A DNA stretch of 64,000 nucleotides from RUG14300 sp964561145 (GCA_964561145.1 CAZLNZ010000006.1:1-64000), one strand, 5' to 3'. Shown: positions 17,933 to 26,718, numbered from the stretch's first letter. Notes: generated by a model from the letters alone, not told the origin. Translations and numbers: made by a program.

Positions 17933-19978
17933 TTAAATCTTCATTGCAATATCCCAAGCACGCCAAATAACGGTGCGGAGGTTTCCGACTCCGTTGCAAT
18001 CACCTACAAGTTTGCCCTTGGTTAAAGGATCGGGGATATATCCGATTGACAATATTACAGAATCGCCCTCTATCGGGAAAACGTTGCCATTCTTGTCTTT
18101 AACAATTACACCCTTATCCGTAATTTCTTGAAGGGTGGTTTCGAGATATACTTCGGCTTGTTCCTTATGAAGAGCGAAGTAATCTCTTAGATATGAGGAG
18201 TTTGCAAGGCATACACCTTTAACGGCAATTAGGTCATTTTTCATTTCAATAATTGCGACCTTATGCCCTTTTTGACAAAGGTCAAGGGCTATTTCACAAC
18301 CGGTCAAGCCGCCGCCGATTACAATGACTTTTTCTCCGACCTCTCTTCCGTTAAGATATTCGCAAGCTTCCATTGCTTTTTCGGCACCCTTGACGTTTAG
18401 TCTGCGAGGAACGCTTCCGGTTGCTATTACAACTTCATCTGCATTCAATGATGAAATGTCCTTGATTTCTGTGTTAAGCATTATGGTAATATCAAGGTCT
18501 TTCATTTGCTTCTCATACCATTTCAGAAGCTCCTTATCCTTCTCTTTAAAGGAGGGGGCTGCTGCTGCAACGAATACTCCGCCCAAGTGATTGTCTTTTT
18601 CATAGATGGTAACCTTGTGTCCTCTTAATGCCAAAACCCTAGCAGTTTCCATACCACCTATTCCGCCACCTATAACGGCAATATTCTTAGATTTCTTAGC
18701 CTTTACAATCTTATATTTCTTAGATTGCATCGTTTGAGGGTTCAATGCACATCTTGCCATTCCTGCATTATCCGACAGTGCTTGATCATTGCCTACACCT
18801 TTATAGTGTGCCATATTGAAACAAGCATTATGGCAGCAGATACAAGGCATAATATCCTCCAATCTGTCCTCCATTAGTTTGGTTACCCACTCGGGGTCTG
18901 TGAGGAATTGTCTTGCAACTCCCATGGCATCGATTTTTCCTTCTGCTATTGCTTGCGAAGCAACCTTCGGAGTCATTCTTCCTGCCGCTACAACGGGAAT
19001 ATCAACGAATTTTTTAATATGTTCAACATCCTCTAGGTTACAGTTTAAAGGCATATACGGAGCCGGGTGTGCCCAATACCAAGCATCATAGGTTCCGTTG
19101 TCGCAGTTAAGCATATCGTATCCCGCATCTTGTAGATATTTTGCAGCCTTTTCGCTTTCTAGCATATCTCTTCCCACTTCGACATATTCTTCTCCGGGCA
19201 GAGCACCTTGTCCGAATCCCTTAGTTTTAGATAAAACAGAGTATCTTAATGAAACAGGAAAGTCCTTTCCGCATCTTGCTTTGATTGCCTTGACGATTTC
19301 AACGGGGAAACGATAGCGATTTTCAAAGGAGCCACCATATTCGTCTTCACGATTGTTTGTATATTTCATCGTGAATTGGTCAAGGAGGTATCCCTCGTGA
19401 ACTGCGTGGATTTCGACACCGTCAACACCTGCGTCCATACAAAGTTTTGCTGTTTTGGCAAAGGCTTCGACCATTTCCTCGATTTCTTCTACGGTCAAGG
19501 GGCGAGAAACACATTCATCATACCAGCGATTAGGTGTAGCACTTGCACTTGCTGTCAAATAACTAACGTCAAGAAAAGGTTTTAGGACACCGCCCAATGC
19601 CTTGTTTTTGAGTGCTTTAATCATTATATCATTGATTGCCAAGGATCTTCCGAAGCCGGCAGTTAACTGCACGAATAATTTGCAGCCGGTCTTATGGAAT
19701 TCTTCCATAAACTCCTTTAGTTTTTTAAACTTTCCCTTTCCTTGGTATAGCCATTTCCCCAGAAGAATATCTTTGATAGGAGCGATACCGGGAAGAATAA
19801 GTCCTACATTGTTTTTAGCTCTTTCTAAGAGGAAGTTGGCGGCTTCCTTGTCGTAATGATTGGGCTCCATCCAGCCGAAAATAGAGGTTCCGCCCATGGA
19901 TGTCATTACTATTCTATTTTTAATTTCGACATTGCCTATTTTCCAAGGCGTAAACAGCGATTTATAACACTCTTTCAT
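17933..19978 (-). CDS. Old-yellow-enzyme-type 2-enoate/dienoyl-CoA reductase-like flavoprotein
   Basis: The protein has 681 residues in the three-part layout of 2,4-dienoyl-CoA and 2-enoate reductases. First is an FMN TIM barrel (about 5-375) with EIHAVHEGYLLDQF and NREDEYGGSFENR. Next is a [4Fe-4S] loop with Cys379, Cys382, Cys386 and Cys410. Last is an FAD/NAD(P)-binding half with IAVIGGGIGGMETA and a second VIVIGGGLTGCEIA. The gap to the last cluster cysteine is longer than in the classic enzymes. It probably reduces a C=C (or similar) bond with NAD(P)H. It is first in an operon with both aconitase X subunits and has a good promoter at 20014-20043. The substrate is unknown. Confidence 0.85.
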   Translation of the reverse strand: MKECYKSLFTPWKIGNVEIKNRIVMTSMGGTSIFGWMEPNHYDKEAANFLLERAKNNVGLILPGIAPIKDILLGKWLYQGKGKFKKLKEFMEEFHKTGCKLFVQLTAGFGRSLAINDIMIKALKNKALGGVLKPFLDVSYLTASASATPNRWYDECVSRPLTVEEIEEMVEAFAKTAKLCMDAGVDGVEIHAVHEGYLLDQFTMKYTNNREDEYGGSFENRYRFPVEIVKAIKARCGKDFPVSLRYSVLSKTKGFGQGALPGEEYVEVGRDMLESEKAAKYLQDAGYDMLNCDNGTYDAWYWAHPAPYMPLNCNLEDVEHIKKFVDIPVVAAGRMTPKVASQAIAEGKIDAMGVARQFLTDPEWVTKLMEDRLEDIMPCICCHNACFNMAHYKGVGNDQALSDNAGMARCALNPQTMQSKKYKIVKAKKSKNIAVIGGGIGGMETARVLALRGHKVTIYEKDNHLGGVFVAAAAPSFKEKDKELLKWYEKQMKDLDITIMLNTEIKDISSLNADEVVIATGSVPRRLNVKGAEKAMEACEYLNGREVGEKVIVIGGGLTGCEIALDLCQKGHKVAIIEMKNDLIAVKGVCLANSSYLRDYFALHKEQAEVYLETTLQEITDKGVIVKDKNGNVFPIEGDSVILSIGYIPDPLTKGKLVGDCNGVGNLRTVIWRAWDIAMKI

Positions 19979-20013
19979 ATAATACCTCTTTATATAGTTT
20001 GTATTTTTATTAA

Positions 20014-20043
20014 ATTATATACCAAAAAATATCCTTTTTTCAA
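20014..20043 (-). promoter_or_regulatory. Promoter of the reductase-aconitase X operon
   Basis: On the minus strand TTGAAA (20043-20038), an 18-nt spacer and TATAAT (20019-20014) lie about 35 bp before the reductase ATG. The predicted start leaves a ~30-nt leader with an AGAGG ribosome site. Confidence 0.65.
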
Positions 20044-20091
20044 GAGTTATTCTGCGAAAAAACTTTAAATATTATACTTTTATTTTATACG

Positions 20092-20112
20092 GGTATAACT
20101 ATAAGTTATACC
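20092..20112. promoter_or_regulatory. Perfect 21-bp dyad, candidate operator
   Basis: GGTATAACT and AGTTATACC arms (9 bp each) flank ATA. It sits about 50 bp upstream of the -35 box of the reductase operon and about 165 bp upstream of the divergent membrane-protein promoter. That position suits an activator of the metabolic operon. Confidence 0.5.
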
Positions 20113-20275
20113 TCGTCAACAAGGAATTTTCTGCTCGGGAACTACATTTGTAACTTTGGATTAATGTTTTTTTAATGGTCTGTTTCCATAATAGTGAAGA
20201 TTTATGTTGAATATTTACGCAGAACTAGCAGATATTCCTCTAAAATGTCGATATTTATAAAGTTTGTGTCGACAG

Positions 20276-20304
20276 TTGACTTCTGTGTTAATAAGATATA
20301 TAAT
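20276..20304 (+). promoter_or_regulatory. Promoter of the O-antigen-ligase-like gene
   Basis: TTGACT (20276-20281), a 17-nt spacer and TATAAT (20299-20304) lie about 55 bp before ATG 20360. Confidence 0.75.
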
Positions 20305-20359
20305 GGTGAATCTTTAGAGCCAAAGGGTATACTAAAGAAAGAGAAAGAGAAGAGATAAA

Positions 20360-21859
20360 ATGAAGAAGAATGTGTTCCTTGAGTTTTTCACTCAGAATAA
20401 GCTCGAAAATTTTTTGTCGGGCAACTTGTTTCTTGCGATAATTTGGTTTATTGTCGTTTTCTTTTGGACTATAAAGCAAAGTGTAGCGGGGCTTGTAATA
20501 CTTCTTTCTTTATTCGCTTTAACTTTGGTGTTATCAAGAAGTACCCTATACTCGATGCCACTGTTCATCAGTATGTTTTTGGTGTTCAATCCGAATTTTT
20601 CCTCTTTGTCTGGCAACGAGTGGATTATCTCTTTTGCAACAATCCCTGTAATAGGACTTATTTTACACTGTGTTATTTATAAGCCTAAGCTCAAGATTAG
20701 GGGCTTTGGCTTAGCAATGCTTGCAACAACCGTTCCATGGGTTTTGCAGGGTCTAGGTAGGAGAATCAAGTATACTGTTACCGACTATTTCAATCCAACA
20801 TTTGTATGGGTCGCCTATCTTATCGTTGCTCTATTGGGACTTTTCTTCCTGTTTATTTACGTGCTTTACGATTCCACGATTCCCGATAAAGGCTTCAATA
20901 TGGCAGAATATATGACGAAGCAATTGGTTCTTATAGCCGGTATTGTTTTTGCACAATGTCTTATTGTTGTAATTAGACTCGTAAGGGCTAATAGTTTTGT
21001 ATATCTGATAGATTTATTGGCAACAGGAAATAAAGAGATATTTAAGCTTGGCTGGGGTGGTCCCAATAATATCAGTGCCTATTTATCGTTAACGGTACCT
21101 GCTACCGCTTATCTTGCTCTCAAGGGAAAGAGAAGTGCTACACCCTTGTATTTGTTTACCTATTTTCAATACTATTTGATTATGATTACCTTCTCCAGAG
21201 GACCGATGATATTCGTAACTATAGGTTTACCGTTTATAATGGTTTATTGTTTTATAAAGGGTGATAAGGCAAATAGATTAAGACATGTCATCGCATTGAT
21301 GGCGGCAGTAATATTCTTATTAATATTGATTTTCGGTTATACGGATAAATTTAAGCAAATAGTCGACATAATGATTAATCAAAGAGGCTTAGACGATAAC
21401 GGTAGATTTGATATTTATGGCGAGGCATTAAAGGTCTTCAAGGAATATCCGATTTTCGGTGGCGGAATGGATGTTTATTTTTCTCTTGTCGACAATGCAC
21501 CCTGGAAGAATATTCCCTATTTTAGAGTGGGTATTCCCTACTGGTTCCATTCTACAATAGCACAGATAGTCGGTTCCTTCGGTGTTATCGGAATTGTCAC
21601 CTATTTGTATCAATATTATGCGCGTTATTCCCTTGTTTTTAAGGGAAAAAACAAAACCGTTATAATGGCATTGGGCTTCTCGATGATTTTATTCGATTTA
21701 TACGGATTCATAGATACTAATTTTTTCTCGCCGCTAATGTATTTAACGGTAATGTTTATGACACTTGCCATAGAAAAGGAGGAACGTTACCTATATGTTC
21801 CTTTTAAAAAGAGCACTTATAACGGTGTGAAGGTTATAATCGATACACCAAAAAAATAA
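20360..21859 (+). CDS. O-antigen ligase/polymerase-like (Wzy_C) membrane protein
   Basis: The protein has 499 residues with about ten or more hydrophobic segments throughout, so it is polytopic. The central part carries NNISAYLSLTVPATAYLAL and TFSRGPMI. A large loop has GRFDIYGEALKVFKEYPIFGGG and a later HSTIAQIVGSFGVIGIV. This is the Wzy_C/O-antigen-ligase pattern in which the big loop holds the Arg and His needed for glycan transfer. It likely polymerises or attaches a surface glycan from a lipid carrier. No glycosyltransferases lie beside it, which is unusual for a capsule gene and leaves the substrate open. Confidence 0.75.
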   Translation: MKKNVFLEFFTQNKLENFLSGNLFLAIIWFIVVFFWTIKQSVAGLVILLSLFALTLVLSRSTLYSMPLFISMFLVFNPNFSSLSGNEWIISFATIPVIGLILHCVIYKPKLKIRGFGLAMLATTVPWVLQGLGRRIKYTVTDYFNPTFVWVAYLIVALLGLFFLFIYVLYDSTIPDKGFNMAEYMTKQLVLIAGIVFAQCLIVVIRLVRANSFVYLIDLLATGNKEIFKLGWGGPNNISAYLSLTVPATAYLALKGKRSATPLYLFTYFQYYLIMITFSRGPMIFVTIGLPFIMVYCFIKGDKANRLRHVIALMAAVIFLLILIFGYTDKFKQIVDIMINQRGLDDNGRFDIYGEALKVFKEYPIFGGGMDVYFSLVDNAPWKNIPYFRVGIPYWFHSTIAQIVGSFGVIGIVTYLYQYYARYSLVFKGKNKTVIMALGFSMILFDLYGFIDTNFFSPLMYLTVMFMTLAIEKEERYLYVPFKKSTYNGVKVIIDTPKK

Positions 21860-22255
21860 GGAGTACTTTTTAAATCACCTCGGTACATTGATTTACTTTA
21901 CTTAGGTTTTGGGTTGGAGTAATGCTTTCTGTTTATTGACGGTCGGTATTACTTTTTTTTATGTGCAGCAAAACAAAAAAGCACGGCAGACGCCATGCTT
22001 AATTGTCGTGACCGATTTCAATATAGTCACAATTTTCCCTCTTTCCATAAAGATTTGTCCGCAAATGTCTTTTATTCTCAAAGGCGAAAGGAGGAAGTGC
22101 CTATCTACAATGGTTATGAGTCAAAAAGACAATTTGCCGAAATGTGTCGACATATGACTGAGTTTGTATCATATGTCGCTAATATTGTATCATATATCGA
22201 CCATCTAGTCAATACTAAAAACGATATAATTTTAAAAAATTGAGACGAGGTTAGT
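21860..22255. other. Gene-free stretch before the XRE regulator
   Basis: Short frames here lack ribosome sites and recognisable proteins. The only structure seen is the set of inverted/direct repeats at 22148-22199. Confidence 0.5.
22148..22199. promoter_or_regulatory. Inverted and direct repeats, candidate XRE operator
   Basis: CGACATATGA (22148-22157) and TCATATGTCG (22169-22178) are perfect inverted repeats. A third, near-identical half-site TCATATATCG follows at 22190-22199, 21 bp on. They lie 57-108 bp before the XRE gene and fit autoregulation. Confidence 0.45.
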
Positions 22256-22498
22256 ATGGATACTTGTGCTGCAATTAGCCAAAGAATACTATCCCTTTGT
22301 TGCGAGGCTCATTGGTCTTTACATAAATTGGCAATGGAATCGGGAATATCACCGTCTACTATTAAGAGCATTGTTTATGGAAAAAGCCAGAACCCCGGGA
22401 TAGTAACGATTAAAATTATATGTGATGGCTTTGGTATTTCTCTGGTTGATTTTTTTAACTCAAAGGAATTCTATGATTTGGAACAAGAAATACGTTAA
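22256..22498 (+). CDS. Small XRE/Cro-type HTH regulator
   Basis: The protein has 80 residues and is a stand-alone HTH_3 domain: WSLHKLAMESGISPSTIKSI contains the two helices of the HTH, followed by the GKSQNPGI..IKIICDGFGISLVDFF core typical of the family. A GAGG site precedes the ATG. No metabolic or phage gene accompanies it, so its target is unknown; the repeats immediately upstream suggest that it represses itself. Confidence 0.85.
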   Translation: MDTCAAISQRILSLCCEAHWSLHKLAMESGISPSTIKSIVYGKSQNPGIVTIKIICDGFGISLVDFFNSKEFYDLEQEIR

Positions 22499-22693
22499 AG
22501 ATTTATTTCAAAGCTACTATGGTATTTCTCGCATGCTTGATAAGGAAGTATGTGATTTTTTTCGTTCACCAATTTTCTTTTATTTTTTGTAACATTTGCG
22601 GATTATTGTTTGGAAAAACATATGTTTGCATTTTGACGTTTGCTAATTAATTAAAGAAATACCTAACTTTTATTTTTAAAAATCATTTTTACG

Positions 22694-22702
22694 TGTTATA
22701 AT
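22694..22702 (+). promoter_or_regulatory. Extended -10 directly before the PHP gene (leaderless start?)
   Basis: TGTTATAAT (TGn at 22694-22696, TATAAT at 22697-22702) is an extended -10 and the -35 region is weak. Transcription starting 7-8 bases downstream would begin at the ATG at 22710, and no ribosome site lies between. Confidence 0.55.
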
Positions 22703-22709
22703 AAGATTG

Positions 22710-23456
22710 ATGAAATTCTATGGTGACTATCATACACATACAACTTGGAGTGACGGCAAGGGTACTATTAAGCAAAACTTGCGTTTTGCGGAAATCGCCG
22801 GACTTGAGCAAATAGCTATTACGGAACACGGATTTAGAAATCCCTCCTATAGCAAGAAAAAGCTTTACATCGAGAAGGAAGAGATCGATTCTCTTCGTGA
22901 TTCTTCGAAAGTCAAGCTTCTCTTTGGTATCGAAGCGGACATAATTGATGAAAACGGAGAGATTGACATTGATGAAGAATCATTGAAAATGCTCGATCTA
23001 TTGATAGTTGGATTTCATATGTTTTCCCTTCCCGCTAGCTTTAGGGATTATCGTAGGTTTTACATTCCGTCAATCTTAAAGGCTGTGACAAAATCTAACG
23101 TGGTTTTCAAGGAGAGAAACACAGATGCCTTAATATCCTGTATCACCAATCATCCGGTTGATATGTTATCTCATCCGAATCATCGGCTTTTTGCCGACAT
23201 GAGGGCTGTAGCAAAGGCATGTTATGCTTGTGGAACTCTTATTGAACTAAACATAAAGCACTTGAATTCCGTTATCGATGTTCTTGATGATTTTGCACAA
23301 GAAAACGTGGAATTTATAGTAAATAGCGACGCACACTGTCCACAAGATATTGGTTGCTTTGAAAAGGCAGAGGCGATTATAAAAAAGTACGGTTTGGAGG
23401 ATAGAGTTGTAAATTTGAACAATCCCAATCCTATATTCCGTTCACAAAAGAAATAA
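22710..23456 (+). CDS. PHP-domain phosphoesterase
   Basis: The protein has 248 residues. PHP-family metal ligands are visible: DYHTHTTWSDG at the start, ITEHG at about 38, GIEADI at about 75, a central SHPNH, and NSDAHCP near the C-terminus. The family includes histidinol phosphatase and YcdX-like phosphatases; the short form here fits a small-molecule phosphatase rather than a polymerase module. ATG 22710 has no ribosome site and abuts a -10 box, so a leaderless mRNA is possible. It heads a four-gene set with the phospholipase-like, tatD and rsmA genes (gaps of 12, 5 and 2 bp). Confidence 0.85.
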   Translation: MKFYGDYHTHTTWSDGKGTIKQNLRFAEIAGLEQIAITEHGFRNPSYSKKKLYIEKEEIDSLRDSSKVKLLFGIEADIIDENGEIDIDEESLKMLDLLIVGFHMFSLPASFRDYRRFYIPSILKAVTKSNVVFKERNTDALISCITNHPVDMLSHPNHRLFADMRAVAKACYACGTLIELNIKHLNSVIDVLDDFAQENVEFIVNSDAHCPQDIGCFEKAEAIIKKYGLEDRVVNLNNPNPIFRSQKK

Positions 23457-23468
23457 AGGAGTAAATAA

Positions 23469-24263
23469 ATGGCAGGATATTTTATGCACGTCTATTTTGC
23501 AGATAGAATAGCACAGAAGCTACCTATTGGTAGTAGTTCTGTTATTGAGTTGTATCCGGATGCATATCGTTTGGGTGTATTAGGCTCTGACCTATTATTT
23601 CCTATTCAGCGTACCGAGGCAGAAATGGATATAGCAGATGCGTTTACTCTATTTGAAAACACCGCGGATTACATATTTGGAAGCGGAAGCAAGTGTCAAT
23701 TGTCCTATATGTTGGGAATGCTTGTTCATTATCTCTTGGATAGCAGAATCAATCCTTATCTTCATTATCTAGCAGAAAACGGAGTTCCTCACTATTATGA
23801 TTCAACAAGAACCTCGCTTGACTGTGAACAAATAGAAGATGGGCTCGATTATTATTATCTAAATGCATATTTGAGAGAAAGAAAAGCGGAGATATTGAGC
23901 TTTAAGCCTCGTAAAGAAGTAGCCCTTGATATTGCCAGCTTGTATTCTCATGTTATTTCAACGGTAATAGGTCATACTATTGACGAGGATAAGCTTATAG
24001 CATGTTTATCAAAGCCTTCCTTGAAAAACCTTGACTCTATCGATATGCTTACACTGGATATCGCAAATACGAAAAACAGAAGCTGGAAAACCGTTCGTAA
24101 CGGTGAATGGACTACAAATATGAGCGTGGCGGAACTTTTGGAAAAGATCGAACCCATCGCTATAAAGATGATTTCCGATTATATGGATAGGGCTAGAAGC
24201 GGAATAGAACTTAACAAAAAGGCATTTAGAATTAATACCTTAGGCGTACTTACAGACAAATAA
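23469..24263 (+). CDS. Zinc-dependent phospholipase C-like protein
   Basis: The protein has 264 residues. MAGYFMHVYFADR at the N-terminus, LGVLGSDLLFP, and MLGMLVHYLLDSRINPYLHYLAE with further His/Asp pairs match the Zn_dep_PLPC family of all-helical metal enzymes. There is no signal peptide, so it is probably cytoplasmic, unlike the secreted toxins of the family. An AAAGGAG site precedes the ATG. Its conserved place between a PHP phosphatase and tatD gives no clear pathway. Confidence 0.7.
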   Translation: MAGYFMHVYFADRIAQKLPIGSSSVIELYPDAYRLGVLGSDLLFPIQRTEAEMDIADAFTLFENTADYIFGSGSKCQLSYMLGMLVHYLLDSRINPYLHYLAENGVPHYYDSTRTSLDCEQIEDGLDYYYLNAYLRERKAEILSFKPRKEVALDIASLYSHVISTVIGHTIDEDKLIACLSKPSLKNLDSIDMLTLDIANTKNRSWKTVRNGEWTTNMSVAELLEKIEPIAIKMISDYMDRARSGIELNKKAFRINTLGVLTDK

Positions 24264-24268
24264 TATTT

Positions 24269-25036
24269 ATGTTAACCGATGCACATGCACATTTGAATGA
24301 CAAGGCTTACGAGGATTATGCCCTCTTTTCCGAGTTTTCTCAAAACGGAGTAGGAATTATAGTAAACGGTTCTTGGGATGTCGATTCATCCATTAGGGCT
24401 ATGAATTTAGCCGATCGTTATCCCGATTTTTATTTTACAGCAGGCATACACCCTCATAACGCAAAGGACGCAAAGGATGGTGATTTTGATACAATAATCA
24501 AGATCGCCTCACATGAGAAGTGCGTTGCCATAGGGGAAATAGGCTTAGATTATCACTACGATCTTTCTCCTCGTGATACGCAAAAGGATTTTTTTCAAAA
24601 GCAAATTGATTTGGCTTATGATCTAAAGCTCCCTGTAGTTTTTCATTTAAGAGAATGCTATCAAGATGCTAATGAAATAATTTTTGCAAACAAGGACAAG
24701 TTGATAAACGGAGTGCTGCTTCATTGCTATTCGGGCTCTATGGAGCTTGCTAGGGATTTTTACAACAAGCTTGGTTTCTATTATTCTTTTGGCGGTGCTA
24801 TAACCTTTAAAAATGCAAAAAAAGGAGATACCTTACGGGTGATTCCAAGGGATAGAATTATGCTCGAAACAGATTGTCCGTATATGACACCTGTACCCAA
24901 AAGAGGGCAGACCAATTCACCATTGAATTTGAATTTGATTTGTGACAAAATGGCGGAAGAATTGGGCATGACCTCTAAAGAGGTCGAGATATTGACAGAG
25001 AATAACTTGAAACAATTTTACAACATAAGGCGGTAG
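24269..25036 (+). CDS. tatD: TatD-family metal-dependent deoxyribonuclease
   Basis: The protein has 255 residues, normal length. The metal-binding series is complete: DAHAHLND at the start, GIHPHNA, GEIGLDYHYD, FHLRE, LHCYSGS and ETDCPYMTP. TatD enzymes are 3'-5' exonucleases of the amidohydrolase fold, active on DNA and sometimes RNA. It is followed two bases later by rsmA, a common tatD-ksgA order in Bacillota, although the RNase M5 gene that often lies between is absent. Confidence 0.92.
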   Translation: MLTDAHAHLNDKAYEDYALFSEFSQNGVGIIVNGSWDVDSSIRAMNLADRYPDFYFTAGIHPHNAKDAKDGDFDTIIKIASHEKCVAIGEIGLDYHYDLSPRDTQKDFFQKQIDLAYDLKLPVVFHLRECYQDANEIIFANKDKLINGVLLHCYSGSMELARDFYNKLGFYYSFGGAITFKNAKKGDTLRVIPRDRIMLETDCPYMTPVPKRGQTNSPLNLNLICDKMAEELGMTSKEVEILTENNLKQFYNIRR

Positions 25037-25038
25037 AG

Positions 25039-25860
25039 ATGAGCGTTAAGGATTTGTTGATAAAACACGGATTTCACTTTAATAAGGCTTATGGACAAAA
25101 CTTTATAAGCGATTTGAACCTTTTATCTGCTATAGTTGAGGACAGCGGAGTGGAAAGCGATGATATTGCTTTAGAGATCGGTTGCGGGGCAGGAACCTTG
25201 ACCTCTGTCTTAGCCGAAAAAGCTAAAAGGGTTGTTGGATATGAAATAGATGAGAGCCTACGTCCTATTTTATTCGAGGCACTTTTAGGCTATGATAATG
25301 CCGAGATCCGCTATAAAGATTTTCTAAGAGAGGATGTCAAGGTTCTTGACGAGCTGAAGGATGCTGTTGTTGTTGCCAATTTGCCTTATTATATTACCAC
25401 TCCCATTTTGATGAGATTATTGGAAAACGGCATTGGTAAGAGCGTAACCGTGATGGTTCAAAAGGAAGTTGCAGACAGACTTGTTGCCAGAGAGGGCACA
25501 AAGGACTATGGGGCTATAACCGTAAAGGTAGGACTCCTTGGCGGAGCTAAAATTACACGGATAGTATCAAGAAACATGTTTTATCCGGCACCAAACGTAG
25601 ACTCGGCGGTTGTTAGAATCGATAGGTTAAATAGGTACAGAGGAAAGGATCCTTATCTTACCGATGAATTGATAAAAAGTGCTTTTCTGATGAGGAGAAA
25701 AACCCTTCAAAACAATCTTTCAAAAGTATTGCCCAAAGTCGAACTTGTTAGAATACTTGAGGAAATGGGCTTAAGAGGAGATATAAGAGGAGAAACCTTA
25801 TCGGCAGAGCAATTTGTTCAACTATCCGATTTGATTTATGAATATAAAAGTAACAATTGA
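25039..25860 (+). CDS. rsmA: 16S rRNA dimethyladenosine transferase RsmA/KsgA
   Basis: The protein has 273 residues. It dimethylates two adjacent adenines in the 3'-end hairpin of 16S rRNA with S-adenosylmethionine. It shows FNKAYGQNFISD at the N-terminus, the SAM motif LEIGCGAGTLT, an acidic VVGYEID, and the catalytic VVANLPYYITTPI (NLPY). The C-terminal helical domain contains FLMRRKTLQNNL. The operon ends at the hairpin at 25915. Confidence 0.95.
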   Translation: MSVKDLLIKHGFHFNKAYGQNFISDLNLLSAIVEDSGVESDDIALEIGCGAGTLTSVLAEKAKRVVGYEIDESLRPILFEALLGYDNAEIRYKDFLREDVKVLDELKDAVVVANLPYYITTPILMRLLENGIGKSVTVMVQKEVADRLVAREGTKDYGAITVKVGLLGGAKITRIVSRNMFYPAPNVDSAVVRIDRLNRYRGKDPYLTDELIKSAFLMRRKTLQNNLSKVLPKVELVRILEEMGLRGDIRGETLSAEQFVQLSDLIYEYKSNN

Positions 25861-25914
25861 TTGTTTTGCTGTTTGCTAACTATCGACAAGAGTTACAGAA
25901 ACCTGTTTATGCTG

Positions 25915-25939
25915 AAAGGGGCAAAAAATGCCCCTTTTT
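25915..25939. terminator. Terminator between rsmA and the collagen-like gene
   Basis: AAAGGGGC (25915-25922) pairs with GCCCCTTT across an A-rich loop, followed by T's on the plus strand. The A's on the other side let it serve the converging gene too. Confidence 0.85.
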
Positions 25940-25942
25940 GTC

Positions 25943-26563
25943 TTAAGTGTTTAGAAGAGCAACCGTTATGCTTCCGTTTGTCAAGGAGCTTACAGTTGAT
26001 CCCAGATTTACCAGTCTAAGGGTTGCATTTTGTGTCGCATTGACCAGTATTGTTTTGCTTACATTCATAATGCTGGCATCGGTCGAGGTTTCGGTTATTG
26101 TGGAATTCGCAACCGGAGTGCCGTTTAGATATATGCCTACACTTAGTTCTGTCATTGTGTCGGTTGAGGTCGCAGAATAGGAAATAAGATAAGTGCCTGC
26201 AGTGGGAAGGGTTATTGTTCCACCCGAGTATGTTATATTTGTCTCGGAGGTACCTACAGAGCTTGTAAAGGTATAATAACCGCCTACAGCGACACCCTCT
26301 ATTGCTCCTGTTTCAACATACAATCCGTTTGCGATGCCTTGTGCACCCGTAGCCCCGGTAGCACCCGTAGCACCTGTTGCACCTGTTGCGCCTGTGGCTC
26401 CTTGAGGTCCCATTATTCCCCTTTCTCCTTGCGGACCTTGTGGTCCTTGAGGTCCCTGCGGACCCGGAATCACCACGATTCTTTCATCTCTCCTGTTTGG
26501 ACAACATATATCCTCTCTTCTGTTTGGACAACAGTTATTATTTCCGTTAAAAAAGTTACACAT
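25943..26563 (-). CDS. Collagen-like protein with BclA-type C-terminal domain
   Basis: The protein has 206 residues. Residues 1-33 hold two CCPNRR repeats in a Cys/Asn-rich head. About 14 Gly-X-Y triplets follow, first GPQ units and then six consecutive GAT units, forming a collagen-like stalk. The last ~125 residues are beta-rich (YTFTSSVGTSETNI..., TLPTAGTYLISYSA) like the C1q/TNF-like tip of exosporium protein BclA. No signal peptide is seen, as in spore-surface proteins made in the mother cell. GGAGG precedes the ATG. A CATAnnnTA word upstream hints at sporulation control. Confidence 0.8.
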   Translation of the reverse strand: MCNFFNGNNNCCPNRREDICCPNRRDERIVVIPGPQGPQGPQGPQGERGIMGPQGATGATGATGATGATGATGAQGIANGLYVETGAIEGVAVGGYYTFTSSVGTSETNITYSGGTITLPTAGTYLISYSATSTDTMTELSVGIYLNGTPVANSTITETSTDASIMNVSKTILVNATQNATLRLVNLGSTVSSLTNGSITVALLNT

Positions 26564-26599
26564 ATTTTTCCTCCGTAAAATTTGCGGCTATGCCTACTA

Positions 26600-26608
26600 T
26601 ATATTATG
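26600..26608 (-). promoter_or_regulatory. Possible late-sporulation (sigma-K-like) -10 element
   Basis: On the minus strand CATAATATA fits CATAnnnTA, with an AC dinucleotide 17 bases upstream, about 40 bp before the collagen-like ATG. Such words are frequent in AT-rich DNA, so this is a weak call. Confidence 0.25.
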
Positions 26609-26686
26609 CAGTGTGTTTTTTGTAGGTGAACCGACGAATTGCTATCATAGTCATGAGAAACTCATTAATTATTTAAAAAAGTAAGG

Positions 26687-26718
26687 TTGACTTTTGTATG
26701 CTAACAAACTATTATAAT
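26687..26718 (+). promoter_or_regulatory. Probable promoter of the nfeD-flotillin pair
   Basis: TTGACT (26687-26692) is followed after 17 bases by TATTAT and after 20 by TATAAT (26713-26718). The ATG lies about 95 bp further on, with AAAGGAG before it. Confidence 0.5.
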
